Shown here piece after piece: positions 1-10,050 of a DNA stretch of 64,000 bases; within the stretch, counting starts at the first letter, position 1; each line of letters begins with the position of its first letter. This DNA comes from Strigamia acuminata. Lineage: Eukaryota > Arthropoda > Chilopoda > Geophilomorpha > Linotaeniidae. Both the position numbers and the translations under genes were made by a program. The notes beneath the pieces are model-generated. The model was not told where the DNA came from. It saw only the letters and a program-made list of their open reading frames with translations, and ran no database searches. The stretch lies in NCBI GenBank assembly GCA_949358305.1, contig OX442314.1, positions 34,653,608-34,717,607 of the forward strand, written 5' to 3'.

Positions 1-3000
1 TCCAGATGGAAGCAATTTTGGATCAACGGGACCTACTCGTGCACGCGGAAGGTACGTCGAAACGACCAGAGACCATTGAAGGCAACGCGAAACGTATGAA
101 GGAGATCGAGACGTGGGAGAAAAGTGATCGAACAGCCAAAAATGACATTTTGCTAAATATAAAGCAATCTGAACTTCGAATGGCCAAAAATTGCAGCACC
201 GCAAATGAATTGTGGAGAAAGTTGCATAGTGTGTACCAATCGAAAGGACCGGCAAGAAAAATCACGTTGTTAAAACGACTCGCGACACACAAGATGGCGG
301 ACGGAGAAAACGTGGAGAGTCACCTAAAAGAATTCTTCGAACTAGTAGACAAATTGCTAGACATGGATTTTAAAATGCCCGAAGATTTCACAACGATTCT
401 ACTGCTACTGAGTTTGCCAAATTCCTACGACAACTTTCGATGCGCAATAGAATCCCAAGATAAATTGCCATCGCTGGAAGTTTTGAAGGGAAAGATCAAA
501 GACGAGTCGATCGCCCGCGGAAAAGGGAAAGAAGACGTATCGGACGCCATGATGGCCAGAAAAACGTTCCAAAAACGTAAGCAACCAAAGAAATACGGCG
601 ACGAAAATTCGAATTCGACCGAGAAACCAGCTTTTAAATACAAGTGCCACGGTTGCGGAAAAATTGGCCACAAAATCGCCGATTGTCGAAGTAAAAGCAA
701 GAAGGAAAGCGCATCAAGAGCCGAGAAATCCAAGTACGAATTATTTTTCTGCGAGCAAATCGAGACAGCACTGATAAGCGAGACGTCACGACCGAAAAAT
801 TGGTGTTTGGACAGCGGCGCCAGCTCCCACATGTGCTCGAACGATTCAACATTTTCGACGATCGAACTCCTGAAAAACCAGAAGCTGAATTTGGCCAGCA
901 AGGCGAGCACGAATATCGACGGAAAAGGAACCGCGAAAATCGTCGTCAAGACTGGGGACGGAAATATGAAGTTGGATTTGGCAGAGACTCTTTTGGTACG
1001 AGATTTGAGAACGAATTTGATGTCAGTCGGGAAGATCACAGAACGGGGACACAAGGTGATTTTCGATGATAAATCAGCAGAGGTGATAAATCCGAAGGGA
1101 GAAATCGTATTCACCGCCGAAAAAAGGAACGGATTGTACTACATCGTCGACGTGACCGAGGATGCTGCGACTGCAGCGGAAATCGAAGTCGGAACCGGAT
1201 CAAAACCTGCAAAACCCGCAAGTACGAAAATACAAGAATGGCACAAAAGACTTGGGCACCTGAACGAGTCAAGTCTGAAAATACTAAACGAAAAGGCAAA
1301 CGGAATTGACTTTGAAAAGGACGCAAAGCTGCCGACTTGTGAGACATGCATCGAGGGGAAGCACGCAAGTAAAAAGTTTCCCATTTCCGTGTCAAAAAGT
1401 GAAAAACTATTGGAGTTGGTGCACTCGGACGTATGCGGACCAATGCCAACGAAGTCCATGAATGGATCGAGGTTTTTCGTGACGTTTACCGACGATAAAT
1501 CGAGATGGTGCAAGGTGTACTTTTTGAAACACAAAAGTGAAGTTTTCGAGGCATTCAAGTCGTTTAAAACTTTTTGCGAGAAGGAAACTGGATGCGCGCT
1601 CAAGGTTTTACGATCGGACAACGGGAAAGAATATGTAAATAAGAGATTCGACGCATATTTACAAGAAAACGGCATAAAGCGCCAAACCAGCGTCGAACGA
1701 ACCCCGGAACAAAATGGCGTCTCGGAAAGAATGAATAGAACTTTGATCGAGATGGCACGATGCATGTTACTGCAAGCAAAATTGCCTAACTCATATTGGG
1801 CGGAAGCAATCAACACTGCGTGCCACATCCGAAATAAATGCCCGACTAGAAGTTTGGAAAATGAAATCCCGCATCAAGTCTGGACCGGAAGAAAACCGAA
1901 TGTCGACTATTTTCGAGTTTTTGGAAGCAGAGTTTTCGCGCTGGACAAGAAGCCGAACAAGGGGAAGTTCGAACCGAAGTCAAAAGAATGTATTTTCATC
2001 GGATATTGGGACGGATCGAAGGCGTATCGCTTGTGGTCAAAAAGCGAAAACAAAATTATAAAAAGTCGCGATGTGAAATTTGTCGAAAAATCGGAAAATG
2101 AAACGAATGAAGAATGTGAAAAAAACGATAATAACAATAATTTTAATGACATTCTCACCGATTGCAGAACAGATCAAATCGAGAATGGAACCGAAATTTC
2201 CGAGGACGAAGTCGAGAGCGCAGGCGAGAACGAGCCCGACAATGAGGACGAGAGAGAGACGCAACACGAAGAAGCCGAACCTCGTCAGAATGAAAACGCG
2301 CAAATAATTCCACGACGATCCTCGAGAACGCCAAAACCTTACCCAAATCGAAATGGGGACCCACCCAGAAAGAAATACACCAGAAAGAATCCGACAACAA
2401 CTAATGAAGTTTTGGACGAAATTGCACAGATAGCAATTCTCGACGATCCAACGACAGCGGCCGAAGCTTTGAATGGAAACGACCCACAAGAATGGATGAA
2501 AGCGATGAAGGAAGAGTACGACGCTTTAATCGAAAACGAAACGTGGGAGGAGTGCGACCGACCAAAAAATAGAAACGTAATCGGATGTAGATGGGTCCTC
2601 CGCACGAAATTTGAAGCAGACGGGTCAATCGAACGCAGAAAGGCCAGACTGGTCGCCAAGGGATACGCACAGCAGCCAGGCATTGATTATTTTGAAACCT
2701 ACGCGCCCGTCGCACGACCGGGATCAATTCGAATGATGATGGCAATCGCAGCCGAGTTGGGATTGACCGTACACCAAATGGACGCGATAACGGCATATTT
2801 GAACGGCGAAATCGAAGAGGAAATTTTTATGGAATTCCCCGAATATTTGGAATTTATTGCTGGAATAAAAATCAAGAAAGGAAAAGTCTGCCGGATGAAA
2901 AAGGCGTTATACGGATTGAAGCAGTCGGGTCGCCAGTGGTACAAAAAACTGGACGAGAAGTTGCAAAAGCACGGACTGAAGCCAACAAACGCAGACCCAT

Positions 3001-4031
3001 GCGTGTATTACCAAACGAATGGAGAAGTCATCACGCTCGTCGCAATCTACGTGGATGATTTTATCATCGCAACGAACTGCAAAAGAAACCTGGAGAAAAT
3101 AAAATCGAACCTGAAGAGCGAGTTCAAAATGAAGGATTTAGGACAAATTCACTACTGTTTGGGAATCGAGTTTAAACAGGACGAAAAGACGAAATCAATC
3201 ACGATGGCGCAGAAAAAATACGTTAAGGACATACTGAATCGTTTCGGAATGCAAGACTGCTCGAAAAACACAACTCCACTCGACGCAAATCAGAAGTTGC
3301 AGAAAAATAAGAAAAAAGAAGATGGGACCGATGAAGAGCTACTGGATCCGGAAAAGTTCCCGTACCAAAGTTTAATCGGATCACTCATGTACCTCGCCGT
3401 TTGCACTCGACCCGATATTTCCTACACCGTCAGCGCATTAAGTCAATATAATACGTGTTTCACCGGAACTCATTGGACAGCAGCAAAACGCGTCCTAAGA
3501 TATTTGAAGCATTCATCGAATCTCGGGCTAAAATTCGAAAAGACCGGAAAAGACTTAGTCGGCTACACGGATGCAGATTGGGGAGCAAACTTGGACGACC
3601 GTCGCTCGTACACCGGCTACTGCTTTAAACTCGCGAACGCGACAATATGCTGGGAAGCAAGAAAGCAGAAGACCGTCGCAACCTCGTCGACCGAAGCAGA
3701 ATATATGGCGTTGGCCGACGCGTCAAAAGAAGCAATCTACTTGCGAAACTTCCTAGACGAAATTAAATACATCAACAAGAAGAAAGAAACGACCCTCATT
3801 TATAGCGATAATCAGGGGGCACACAAATTGGTGCGAAACCCAATTTTTCATTCCAGGACCAAGCACATCAACATTCGCCACCATTTCGTTCGAGAAACAT
3901 GTGAGCGGGGAGATATCGACATAGAATTCCTGGAGAGTGAGAAGATGGTCGCCGATGTGTTGACCAAGGGGCTTTTTAAGCCAAAACACGAAGAATTGAT
4001 CGCCCAATTTGGATTGAAGGAAATTGTTTAA
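1..4031 (+). CDS. gag-pol: copia-type Gag-Pol polyprotein, copy 1, 5'-partial
   Basis: One open frame runs from the window edge to a TAA at 4029-4031. Comparison with copy 2 shows that the Met at position 6 is residue 26 of the full protein, so the true start lies outside. Domain order is that of Ty1/copia: Gag (UBN2-like), CCHC zinc knuckle, aspartic protease with DSG, HHCC zinc-binding region, DDE integrase, reverse transcriptase with YVDD, and RNase H. I see no stop or frameshift, so this copy may also be coding-competent. Compared with copy 2, substitutions cluster between about 860-1060 and 1300-1630, and most are synonymous. The many antisense ORFs over this gene are shadows of its codon bias. 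Confidence 0.95.
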   Translation, partial: QMEAILDQRDLLVHAEGTSKRPETIEGNAKRMKEIETWEKSDRTAKNDILLNIKQSELRMAKNCSTANELWRKLHSVYQSKGPARKITLLKRLATHKMADGENVESHLKEFFELVDKLLDMDFKMPEDFTTILLLLSLPNSYDNFRCAIESQDKLPSLEVLKGKIKDESIARGKGKEDVSDAMMARKTFQKRKQPKKYGDENSNSTEKPAFKYKCHGCGKIGHKIADCRSKSKKESASRAEKSKYELFFCEQIETALISETSRPKNWCLDSGASSHMCSNDSTFSTIELLKNQKLNLASKASTNIDGKGTAKIVVKTGDGNMKLDLAETLLVRDLRTNLMSVGKITERGHKVIFDDKSAEVINPKGEIVFTAEKRNGLYYIVDVTEDAATAAEIEVGTGSKPAKPASTKIQEWHKRLGHLNESSLKILNEKANGIDFEKDAKLPTCETCIEGKHASKKFPISVSKSEKLLELVHSDVCGPMPTKSMNGSRFFVTFTDDKSRWCKVYFLKHKSEVFEAFKSFKTFCEKETGCALKVLRSDNGKEYVNKRFDAYLQENGIKRQTSVERTPEQNGVSERMNRTLIEMARCMLLQAKLPNSYWAEAINTACHIRNKCPTRSLENEIPHQVWTGRKPNVDYFRVFGSRVFALDKKPNKGKFEPKSKECIFIGYWDGSKAYRLWSKSENKIIKSRDVKFVEKSENETNEECEKNDNNNNFNDILTDCRTDQIENGTEISEDEVESAGENEPDNEDERETQHEEAEPRQNENAQIIPRRSSRTPKPYPNRNGDPPRKKYTRKNPTTTNEVLDEIAQIAILDDPTTAAEALNGNDPQEWMKAMKEEYDALIENETWEECDRPKNRNVIGCRWVLRTKFEADGSIERRKARLVAKGYAQQPGIDYFETYAPVARPGSIRMMMAIAAELGLTVHQMDAITAYLNGEIEEEIFMEFPEYLEFIAGIKIKKGKVCRMKKALYGLKQSGRQWYKKLDEKLQKHGLKPTNADPCVYYQTNGEVITLVAIYVDDFIIATNCKRNLEKIKSNLKSEFKMKDLGQIHYCLGIEFKQDEKTKSITMAQKKYVKDILNRFGMQDCSKNTTPLDANQKLQKNKKKEDGTDEELLDPEKFPYQSLIGSLMYLAVCTRPDISYTVSALSQYNTCFTGTHWTAAKRVLRYLKHSSNLGLKFEKTGKDLVGYTDADWGANLDDRRSYTGYCFKLANATICWEARKQKTVATSSTEAEYMALADASKEAIYLRNFLDEIKYINKKKETTLIYSDNQGAHKLVRNPIFHSRTKHINIRHHFVRETCERGDIDIEFLESEKMVADVLTKGLFKPKHEELIAQFGLKEIV

Positions 4032-4154
4032 GAAATATTGTTTTTAATATTTGAATTGTTTGTGAATGAATACTTTAATTTTTTTAAATGTCTGAATTGT
4101 TTAAGAAAAATGTTTTGAATTTTAAAATGTAGGAATATTGCCATTCAGGGGAAG

Positions 4155-4369
4155 TGTTGTTTATTGAATGTTGTATTCCTGTCCGCCAGGTGTCTTTGTC
4201 ACCTGTGCACCTGTCACTGACACTGACCAATCAGTGACCCGAATTGTATTTGGTGCTCCACGCACTTTTTAACATCTGTTTAAGATTAAAACCATCACTG
4301 TTAATATTTTCACCTAACAACCACGCGTCTCCATTTTTATGCCTCCAACATATTAGAACAAAAACTACA
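4155..4369 (+). repeat. 3' LTR of copia copy 1
   Basis: 215 bp, TG...CA, preceded by the polypurine stretch AGGGGAAG. By eye it differs from the LTRs of copy 2 at about 17 positions plus two one-base indels, mostly in the left (U3) half around 4195-4260. The last 40 bp are unchanged. Confidence 0.93.
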
Positions 4370-4596
4370 TGCCTTATAAAGAAGTTTACTTCCCTTGGTC
4401 ACATGATCTGACTTGGCGTATGCCAAGTCAAATTAATTTAGGAAATAAATAAATTTACTTCCTAAATAGTGATGATATTTCGAGATCACCACACTATGCG
4501 CGCAAAATTTTCAAAAATTTCAACTGTCTAGAGTCAGGACTGTGACAAAATATATATATGTAAATATTTTTTCATGTAGGAAAAACAATTAATGTT
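4370..4596. other. AT-rich intergenic stretch with a small hairpin
   Basis: No gene seen. Positions 4409-4430 form a perfect 9-bp stem with a 4-base loop (TGACTTGGC, GTAT, GCCAAGTCA). The right part, from about 4550 (tatatgtaaatattttttca), is the conserved 3' flank found after every Y gene copy. Confidence 0.5.
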
Positions 4597-4959
4597 TCAA
4601 ATTTTTACATTTTTAAAAATTAACAAAAACCATGTGTTTTTGTTAGCCTTTGATTGTTTAGTTTTCCTCGCAAACCACTTGCCGAACACTCGTTTAGTGC
4701 TTAATCCATCTGTTGACGTAAGGTATTGAATTAGCGGTGTACTTTCAACGTGGTAAAAAAAGAACGGGATGCACACCAGGATGAAACATACGAGCAGGAG
4801 GAGGAACTCTTTTTTTTTATGGATTTTGTTCGCCATGTCTCCAAGCTTCCTTTGTGACCCATCAGCTGCCCAGCATTTGCGACGTTCATCCATCTTGGCG
4901 ACAAGGCTGGGTAAGCTGCAATGAGATTCGTTTGTGAGCATATGCTGTTTCAGCGCCAC
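4597..4959 (-). CDS. Y-family ORF, copy Y1: short protein with one hydrophobic segment
   Basis: Unrecognised family, the best-preserved Y copy. The open frame is 120 codons, but its first codon is GTG; the first ATG is at 4941-4939. An in-frame TAA directly precedes the GTG, and a splice-acceptor-like TTCTAAG lies there in all copies, so translation may enter from an upstream exon. Conserved N-terminal features are TNESHC, a Pro-Ser-Leu stretch, a D/N-E-R-x-C motif and a basic AADGSQRK block. Then comes a hydrophobic run of about 20 residues (FLLLLVCFILVCIPFFF), consistent with a single membrane span, and a basic tail containing KWFARKT. It lies 332 bp downstream, in transcription order, of X copy a. 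Function unknown. Confidence 0.5.
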   Translation of the reverse strand: MALKQHMLTNESHCSLPSLVAKMDERRKCWAADGSQRKLGDMANKIHKKKEFLLLLVCFILVCIPFFFYHVESTPLIQYLTSTDGLSTKRVFGKWFARKTKQSKANKNTWFLLIFKNVKI

Positions 4960-5486
4960 TTAGAATAGAATTACGTGTGAATTTGTATGAACAAAGTAAA
5001 TTTATGCATTTACAAGTGAACTTTTAGCAACTGAAAATTGACGCGCCGAAAAGTACGACTTAACGCTGAGCTATAGTTCCATTTTACACTGAAGTAGTTC
5101 ACACGGAAAAAATGCCATTTGCAAGTTAGTTTGAATGTTTCTGACGTAAATTAAATTTTCAACACAAAAATTAAATTTTTGACACAATAATGATAAATTT
5201 CTTACACAAAAATTCCTATTTGCTATTTTAGACAATTAGCCTTTAGATTAATAAACCGTAATACTATAATAAAAATTCAAACTAAATCTGTTTACGATTT
5301 CTGTGACGTATTGCACAGACACTGCGAACTGCCTTCATCCCAATCGGCGAAAACAGTCTCGTTATTCTCGTGGTACCGCTCGTTGCATTTTCCGGGACAA
5401 ACTAAACATTGCATGAATTGCTGCCGTTGATCCCAGCTGTAGCCGGCCGACTCGCGAATTCTATGAGCGTCGTCTACAAAAATAAA

Positions 5487-5491
5487 TAACA
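5487..5491. repeat. Left target-site duplication of copia copy 2 (TAACA)
   Basis: TAACA abuts the 5' LTR at 5487-5491 and is repeated at 10266-10270 directly after the 3' LTR. Removing the element restores the intron of X copy a as seen in the uninterrupted X copies. Confidence 0.95.
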
Positions 5492-5706
5492 TGTTGTTTT
5501 ATTGAATGTTATATTCCTGTCCGCCAGGTGTCTTTACCACCTGTGCACCTGTATTTGGCACTGACCAATCAGTGCCCTGTTTTGTATTTAGTGCTCCGCG
5601 CACTTTTAAACATCTGTTTTAGATTAAAACCATCACTGTTAATATTTCACCAAAAAACCACGCGTCTCCATTTTTATGCCTCCAACATATTAGAACAAAA
5701 ACTACA
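5492..5706 (+). repeat. 5' LTR of copia copy 2
   Basis: 215 bp, begins TGTTG and ends CTACA. No clear TATA box or AATAAA signal was recognised within it. Base-for-base identical to 10051-10265 as far as I can read. Confidence 0.97.
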
Positions 5707-5736
5707 GGTTATGGGCCCAGCACGCTTCCACTGCGC
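5707..5736 (+). promoter_or_regulatory. Primer-binding site complementary to the 5' half of initiator tRNA-Met
   Basis: Thirty bases starting at the first base after the LTR are the exact complement of the D-arm-to-anticodon-stem part (about nt 10-39) of metazoan initiator tRNA-Met as I know it; the core is GGTTATGGGCCCAGCACGC. Drosophila copia is established to prime from a 5' tRNA-iMet fragment cut in the anticodon loop. Complementarity ends at TTAA (5737). Confidence 0.9.
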
Positions 5737-5827
5737 TTAAAAATCATCAAGTTTTGTACCGGAACATTCGAGGAAGTTAAAAACGAATTTAACACGAACA
5801 TTCCACAAGAAACAGAACTAAGAAACG

Positions 5828-8800
5828 ATGGCGAACGGCGGCGGAAATTCAGCTCGAATCGAGGCGTTGGGAAAGGAAAACTTCGACACATGGAAGATCC
5901 AGATGGAAGCAATTTTGGATCAACGGGACCTACTCGTGCACGCGGAAGGTACGTCGAAACGACCAGAGACCATTGAAGGCAACGCGAAACGTATGAAGGA
6001 GATCGAGACGTGGGAGAAAAGTGATCGAACAGCCAAAAATGACATTTTGCTAAACATAAAGCAATCTGAACTTCGAATGGCCAAAAATTGCAGCACCGCA
6101 AATGAATTGTGGAGGAAGTTGCATAGTGTGTACCAATCGAAAGGACCGGCAAGAAAAATCACGTTGTTAAAACGACTCGCGACACACAAGATGGCGGACG
6201 GAGAAAACGTGGAGAGTCACCTAAAAGAATTCTTCGAACTAGTAGACAAATTGCTAGACATGGATTTTAAAATGCCCGAAGATTTCACAACGATTCTACT
6301 GCTACTGAGTTTGCCAAATTCCTACGACAACTTTCGATGCGCAATAGAATCCCAAGATAAATTGCCATCGCTGGAAGTTTTGGAGGGAAAAATCAAAGAC
6401 GAGTCGATCGCCCGCGGAAAAGGAAAAGAAGACGTGTCGGACGCCATGATGGCCAGAAAAACGTTCCAAAAACGTAAGCAACCAAAGAAATACGGCGACG
6501 AAAATTCGAATTCGACCGAGAAGCCAGTTTTCAAATACAAGTGTCACGGTTGCGGAAAAATTGGCCACAAAATCGCCGATTGCCGAAGTAAAAGCAAGAA
6601 GGAAAGCGCATCAAGAGCCGAGAAATCCAAGTACGAATTATTTTTCTGCGAGCAAATCGAGACAGCGCTGATAAGCGAGACGTCACGACCGAAAAATTGG
6701 TGTTTGGACAGCGGCGCCAGCTCCCACATGTGCTCGAACGATTCAACATTTTCGACGATCGAATTCCTGAAAAACCAAAAACTGAATTTGGCCAGCAAAG
6801 CGAGTACAAAAATCGACGGAAAAGGAACCGCGAAAATTGTCGTCAACACCGGGAACGGAAATGTGAAGCTGGATTTGGCGGAAACTCTTTTGGTGCGAGA
6901 TCTACGAACGAATTTGATGTCGGTCGGGAAGATCACAGAACGGGGACACAAGGTGATTTTCGATGATAAGTCAGCAGAAGTGATAAATCCGAAGGGAGAA
7001 ATCGTATTCACCGCCGAAAAAAGGAACGGACTGTATTACATCGTCGACGAGACCGAGGATGCTGCGACTGCAGCGGAAATCGAAGTCGGAACCGGATCAA
7101 AACCTGCAAAACCCGCAAGTACGAAAATACAAGAATGGCACAAAAGACTTGGGCACCTGAACGAGTCAAGTCTGAAAATACTAAACGAAAAGGCGGACGG
7201 AATGAATTTGGAAAAGGACGCCAAGCTGCCAACTTGTGAAACTTGCATCGAGGGGAAGCACGCAAGTACGAAATTTCCTGACTCCACGTCAAAAAGCGAA
7301 AAACTGCTGGAACTTGTACACTCGGACGTTTGCGGACCAATGCCAACAAAGTCCATGAACGGATCAAGATACTTCGTGACCTTCACCGACGACAAATCGA
7401 GGTGGTGCAAGGTGTATTTTCTGAAGCACAAAAGCGAAGTTTTCGAGGCATTCAAGTCATTTAAAACGTTTTGCGAGAGGGAAACTGGTTGCGCACTAAA
7501 AGTTTTACGATCGGACAACGGGAAGGAATATGTAAATAAGAAATTCGACGCATATTTACAAGAAAACGGCATAAAGCGCCAAACCAGCGTCGAACGAACC
7601 CCGGAACAAAATGGCGTCTCGGAAAGAATGAATAGAACTTTGATCGAGATGGCACGATGCATGTTACTGCAAGCAAAATTGCCTAACTCATATTGGGCGG
7701 AAGCAATCAACACTGCATGCCACATCCGAAATAAATGCCCGACTAGAAGTTTGGAAAATGAAATCCCGCATCAAGTCTGGACCGGAAGAAAACCGAATGT
7801 CGACTATTTTCGAGTTTTTGGAAGCAGAGTCTTCGCGTTGGACAAGAAACCGAACAAGGGGAAGTTCGAACCGAAGTCAAAAGAATGTATTCTCATCGGA
7901 TATTGGGACGGATCGAAGGCGTATCGCTTGTGGTCAAAAAGCGAAAACAAAATTATAAAAAGTCGCGATGTGAAATTTGTCGAAAAATCGGAAAATGAAA
8001 CGAATGAAGAATGTGAAGAAAACGATAATAACAATAATTTTAATGACATTCTCACCGATTGCAGAACAGATCAAATCGAGAATGGAACCGAAATTTCCGA
8101 GGACGAAGTCGAGAGCGCAGGCGAGAACGAGCCCGATAATGAGGACGAGAGAGAGACGCAACACGAAGAAGCCGAACCTCGTCAGAATGAAAACGCGCAA
8201 ATAATTCCACGACGATCCTCGAGAACGCCAAAACCTTACCCAAATCGAAATGGGGACCCACCCAGAAAGAAATACACCAGAAAGAATCCGACAACAACTA
8301 ATGAAGTTTTGGACGAAATTGCACAGATAGCAATTCTCGACGATCCAACGACAGCGGCCGAAGCTTTGAATGGAAACGACCCACAAGAATGGATGAAAGC
8401 GATGAAGGAAGAGTACGACGCTTTAATCGAAAACGAAACGTGGGAGGAGTGCGACCGACCAAAAAATAGAAACGTAATCGGATGTAGATGGGTCCTCCGC
8501 ACGAAATTTGAAGCAGACGGGTCAATCGAACGCAGAAAGGCCAGACTGGTCGCCAAAGGATATGCACAGCAGCCAGGCATCGATTACTTTGAAACCTACG
8601 CGCCCGTCGCACGACCGGGATCAATTCGAATGATGATGGCAATCGCAGCCGAGTTGGGATTGACCGTACACCAAATGGACGCGATAACGGCATATTTGAA
8701 CGGCGAAATCGAAGAGGAAATTTTTATGGAATTCCCCGAATATTTGGAATTTATTGCTGGAATAAAAATCAAGAAAGGAAAAGTCTGCCGGATGAAAAAG

Positions 8801-9928
8801 GCGTTATACGGATTGAAGCAGTCGGGTCGCCAGTGGTACAAAAAACTGGACGAGAAGTTGCAAAAGCACGGACTGAAGCCAACAAACGCAGACCCATGCG
8901 TGTATTACCAAATGAATGGAGAAGTCATCACGCTCGTCGCAATCTACGTGGATGATTTTATCATCGCAACGAACTGCAAAAGAAACTTGGAGAAATTAAA
9001 ATCGAACCTGAAGAGCGAGTTCAAAATGAAGGATTTAGGACAAATTCACTACTGCTTGGGAATCGAGTTTAAACAGGACGAAAAGACGAAATCAATCACG
9101 ATGGCGCAGAAAAAATACGTTAAGGACATACTGAATCGTTTCGGAATGCAAGACTGCTCGAAAAACACAACTCCACTCGACGCAAATCAGAAATTGCAGA
9201 AAAACAAGAAAAAGGAGGATGGGACCGACGAAGAGCTACTGGATCCAGAGAAGTTCCCGTACCAAAGTTTAATCGGATCACTCATGTACCTCGCCGTTTG
9301 CACTCGACCCGATATTTCCTACACCGTCAGCGCATTAAGTCAATATAATACGTGCTTCACCGGAACTCATTGGACAGCAGCAAAACGCGTCCTAAGATAT
9401 TTGAAGCACTCATCGAATCTCGGGCTAAAATTCGAAAAGACCGGAAAAGACTTAGTCGGCTACACGGATGCAGATTGGGGAGCAAACTTGGACGACCGTC
9501 GCTCGTACACCGGCTACTGCTTTAAACTCGCGAACGCGACAATATGCTGGGAAGCAAGAAAGCAGAAGACCGTCGCAACCTCGTCGACCGAAGCAGAATA
9601 TATGGCGTTGGCCGACGCGTCAAAAGAAGCAATCTACTTGCGAAACTTCCTAGACGAAATTAAATACATCAACAAGAAGAAAGAAACGACCCTCATTTAT
9701 AGCGATAATCAGGGGGCACACAAATTGGTGCGAAACCCAATTTTTCATTCCAGAACCAAGCACATCGACATTCGCCACCATTTTGTTCGAGAAACATGTG
9801 AGCGGGGAGATATCGACATAGAATTCCTGGAGAGTGAGAAGATGGTCGCCGATGTGTTGACCAAGGGGCTTTTTAAGCCAAAACACGAAGAATTGATCGC
9901 CCAATTTGGATTGAAGGAAATTGTTTAA
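5828..9928 (+). CDS. gag-pol: copia-type Gag-Pol polyprotein, full length (1366 aa)
   Basis: Starts at the ATG in AACGATGGCG, 91 bp after the primer site, and ends at TAA. Residue map: Gag with a DUF4219/UBN2-like region about 1-200; CCHC zinc knuckle 239-252 (C239, C242, H247, C252); protease Asp294 in LDSGAS; HHCC zinc-binding region H438, H443, C470, C473; integrase catalytic triad D500, D563, E599 with 35 residues between the last two; acidic linker about 725-800; reverse transcriptase from about 881 with YVDD at 1040-1043; RNase H with D1214, E1255/E1257 and D1293. Integrase before RT defines Ty1/copia (Pseudoviridae). No frameshift separates Gag from Pol, so Gag excess, if needed, must come from splicing or processing. 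All catalytic residues are present, so the element is potentially active. Confidence 0.97.
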   Translation: MANGGGNSARIEALGKENFDTWKIQMEAILDQRDLLVHAEGTSKRPETIEGNAKRMKEIETWEKSDRTAKNDILLNIKQSELRMAKNCSTANELWRKLHSVYQSKGPARKITLLKRLATHKMADGENVESHLKEFFELVDKLLDMDFKMPEDFTTILLLLSLPNSYDNFRCAIESQDKLPSLEVLEGKIKDESIARGKGKEDVSDAMMARKTFQKRKQPKKYGDENSNSTEKPVFKYKCHGCGKIGHKIADCRSKSKKESASRAEKSKYELFFCEQIETALISETSRPKNWCLDSGASSHMCSNDSTFSTIEFLKNQKLNLASKASTKIDGKGTAKIVVNTGNGNVKLDLAETLLVRDLRTNLMSVGKITERGHKVIFDDKSAEVINPKGEIVFTAEKRNGLYYIVDETEDAATAAEIEVGTGSKPAKPASTKIQEWHKRLGHLNESSLKILNEKADGMNLEKDAKLPTCETCIEGKHASTKFPDSTSKSEKLLELVHSDVCGPMPTKSMNGSRYFVTFTDDKSRWCKVYFLKHKSEVFEAFKSFKTFCERETGCALKVLRSDNGKEYVNKKFDAYLQENGIKRQTSVERTPEQNGVSERMNRTLIEMARCMLLQAKLPNSYWAEAINTACHIRNKCPTRSLENEIPHQVWTGRKPNVDYFRVFGSRVFALDKKPNKGKFEPKSKECILIGYWDGSKAYRLWSKSENKIIKSRDVKFVEKSENETNEECEENDNNNNFNDILTDCRTDQIENGTEISEDEVESAGENEPDNEDERETQHEEAEPRQNENAQIIPRRSSRTPKPYPNRNGDPPRKKYTRKNPTTTNEVLDEIAQIAILDDPTTAAEALNGNDPQEWMKAMKEEYDALIENETWEECDRPKNRNVIGCRWVLRTKFEADGSIERRKARLVAKGYAQQPGIDYFETYAPVARPGSIRMMMAIAAELGLTVHQMDAITAYLNGEIEEEIFMEFPEYLEFIAGIKIKKGKVCRMKKALYGLKQSGRQWYKKLDEKLQKHGLKPTNADPCVYYQMNGEVITLVAIYVDDFIIATNCKRNLEKLKSNLKSEFKMKDLGQIHYCLGIEFKQDEKTKSITMAQKKYVKDILNRFGMQDCSKNTTPLDANQKLQKNKKKEDGTDEELLDPEKFPYQSLIGSLMYLAVCTRPDISYTVSALSQYNTCFTGTHWTAAKRVLRYLKHSSNLGLKFEKTGKDLVGYTDADWGANLDDRRSYTGYCFKLANATICWEARKQKTVATSSTEAEYMALADASKEAIYLRNFLDEIKYINKKKETTLIYSDNQGAHKLVRNPIFHSRTKHIDIRHHFVRETCERGDIDIEFLESEKMVADVLTKGLFKPKHEELIAQFGLKEIV

Positions 9929-10040
9929 GAAATATTGTTTTTAATATTTTGAATTGTTTGTGAATGAATACTTTAATGTTTAAATGTCTAAATTGCTTAA
10001 GAAAAATGTTTTGAATTTTGAAATGTAGGAATATTGCCAT

Positions 10041-10050
10041 TCAGGGGAAG
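10041..10050 (+). promoter_or_regulatory. Polypurine tract of copia copy 2
   Basis: AGGGGAAG immediately before the 3' LTR, the expected plus-strand priming site. The same sequence precedes the 3' LTR of copy 1. Confidence 0.85.

Larger units (their letters stand above)
1..4369 (+). mobile_element. Ty1/copia retrotransposon, copy 1 (5' end outside window)
   Basis: The left edge of the window cuts this element 25 codons into its Gag-Pol frame; the internal region, polypurine tract (ending 4154) and 3' LTR are present. It belongs to the same family as the complete element at 5492-10265. The two are nearly identical over the last 2.4 kb of coding sequence but differ clearly in the LTR and in patches of the first half. 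The target-site duplication cannot be checked because the 5' LTR is missing; the five bases after the 3' LTR are TGCCT. Confidence 0.95.

Noticed and set aside
2037-2489. 150-codon antisense frame in the copia gene (also 7934-8386)
   Set aside because: Antisense shadow of the acidic Gag-Pol linker; follows codon bias and has no independent signals.
5707-5745. Possible tRNA gene (reverse complement of tRNA-iMet)
   Set aside because: Only the 30-base half-tRNA segment is present, directly after an LTR. It is a primer-binding site.
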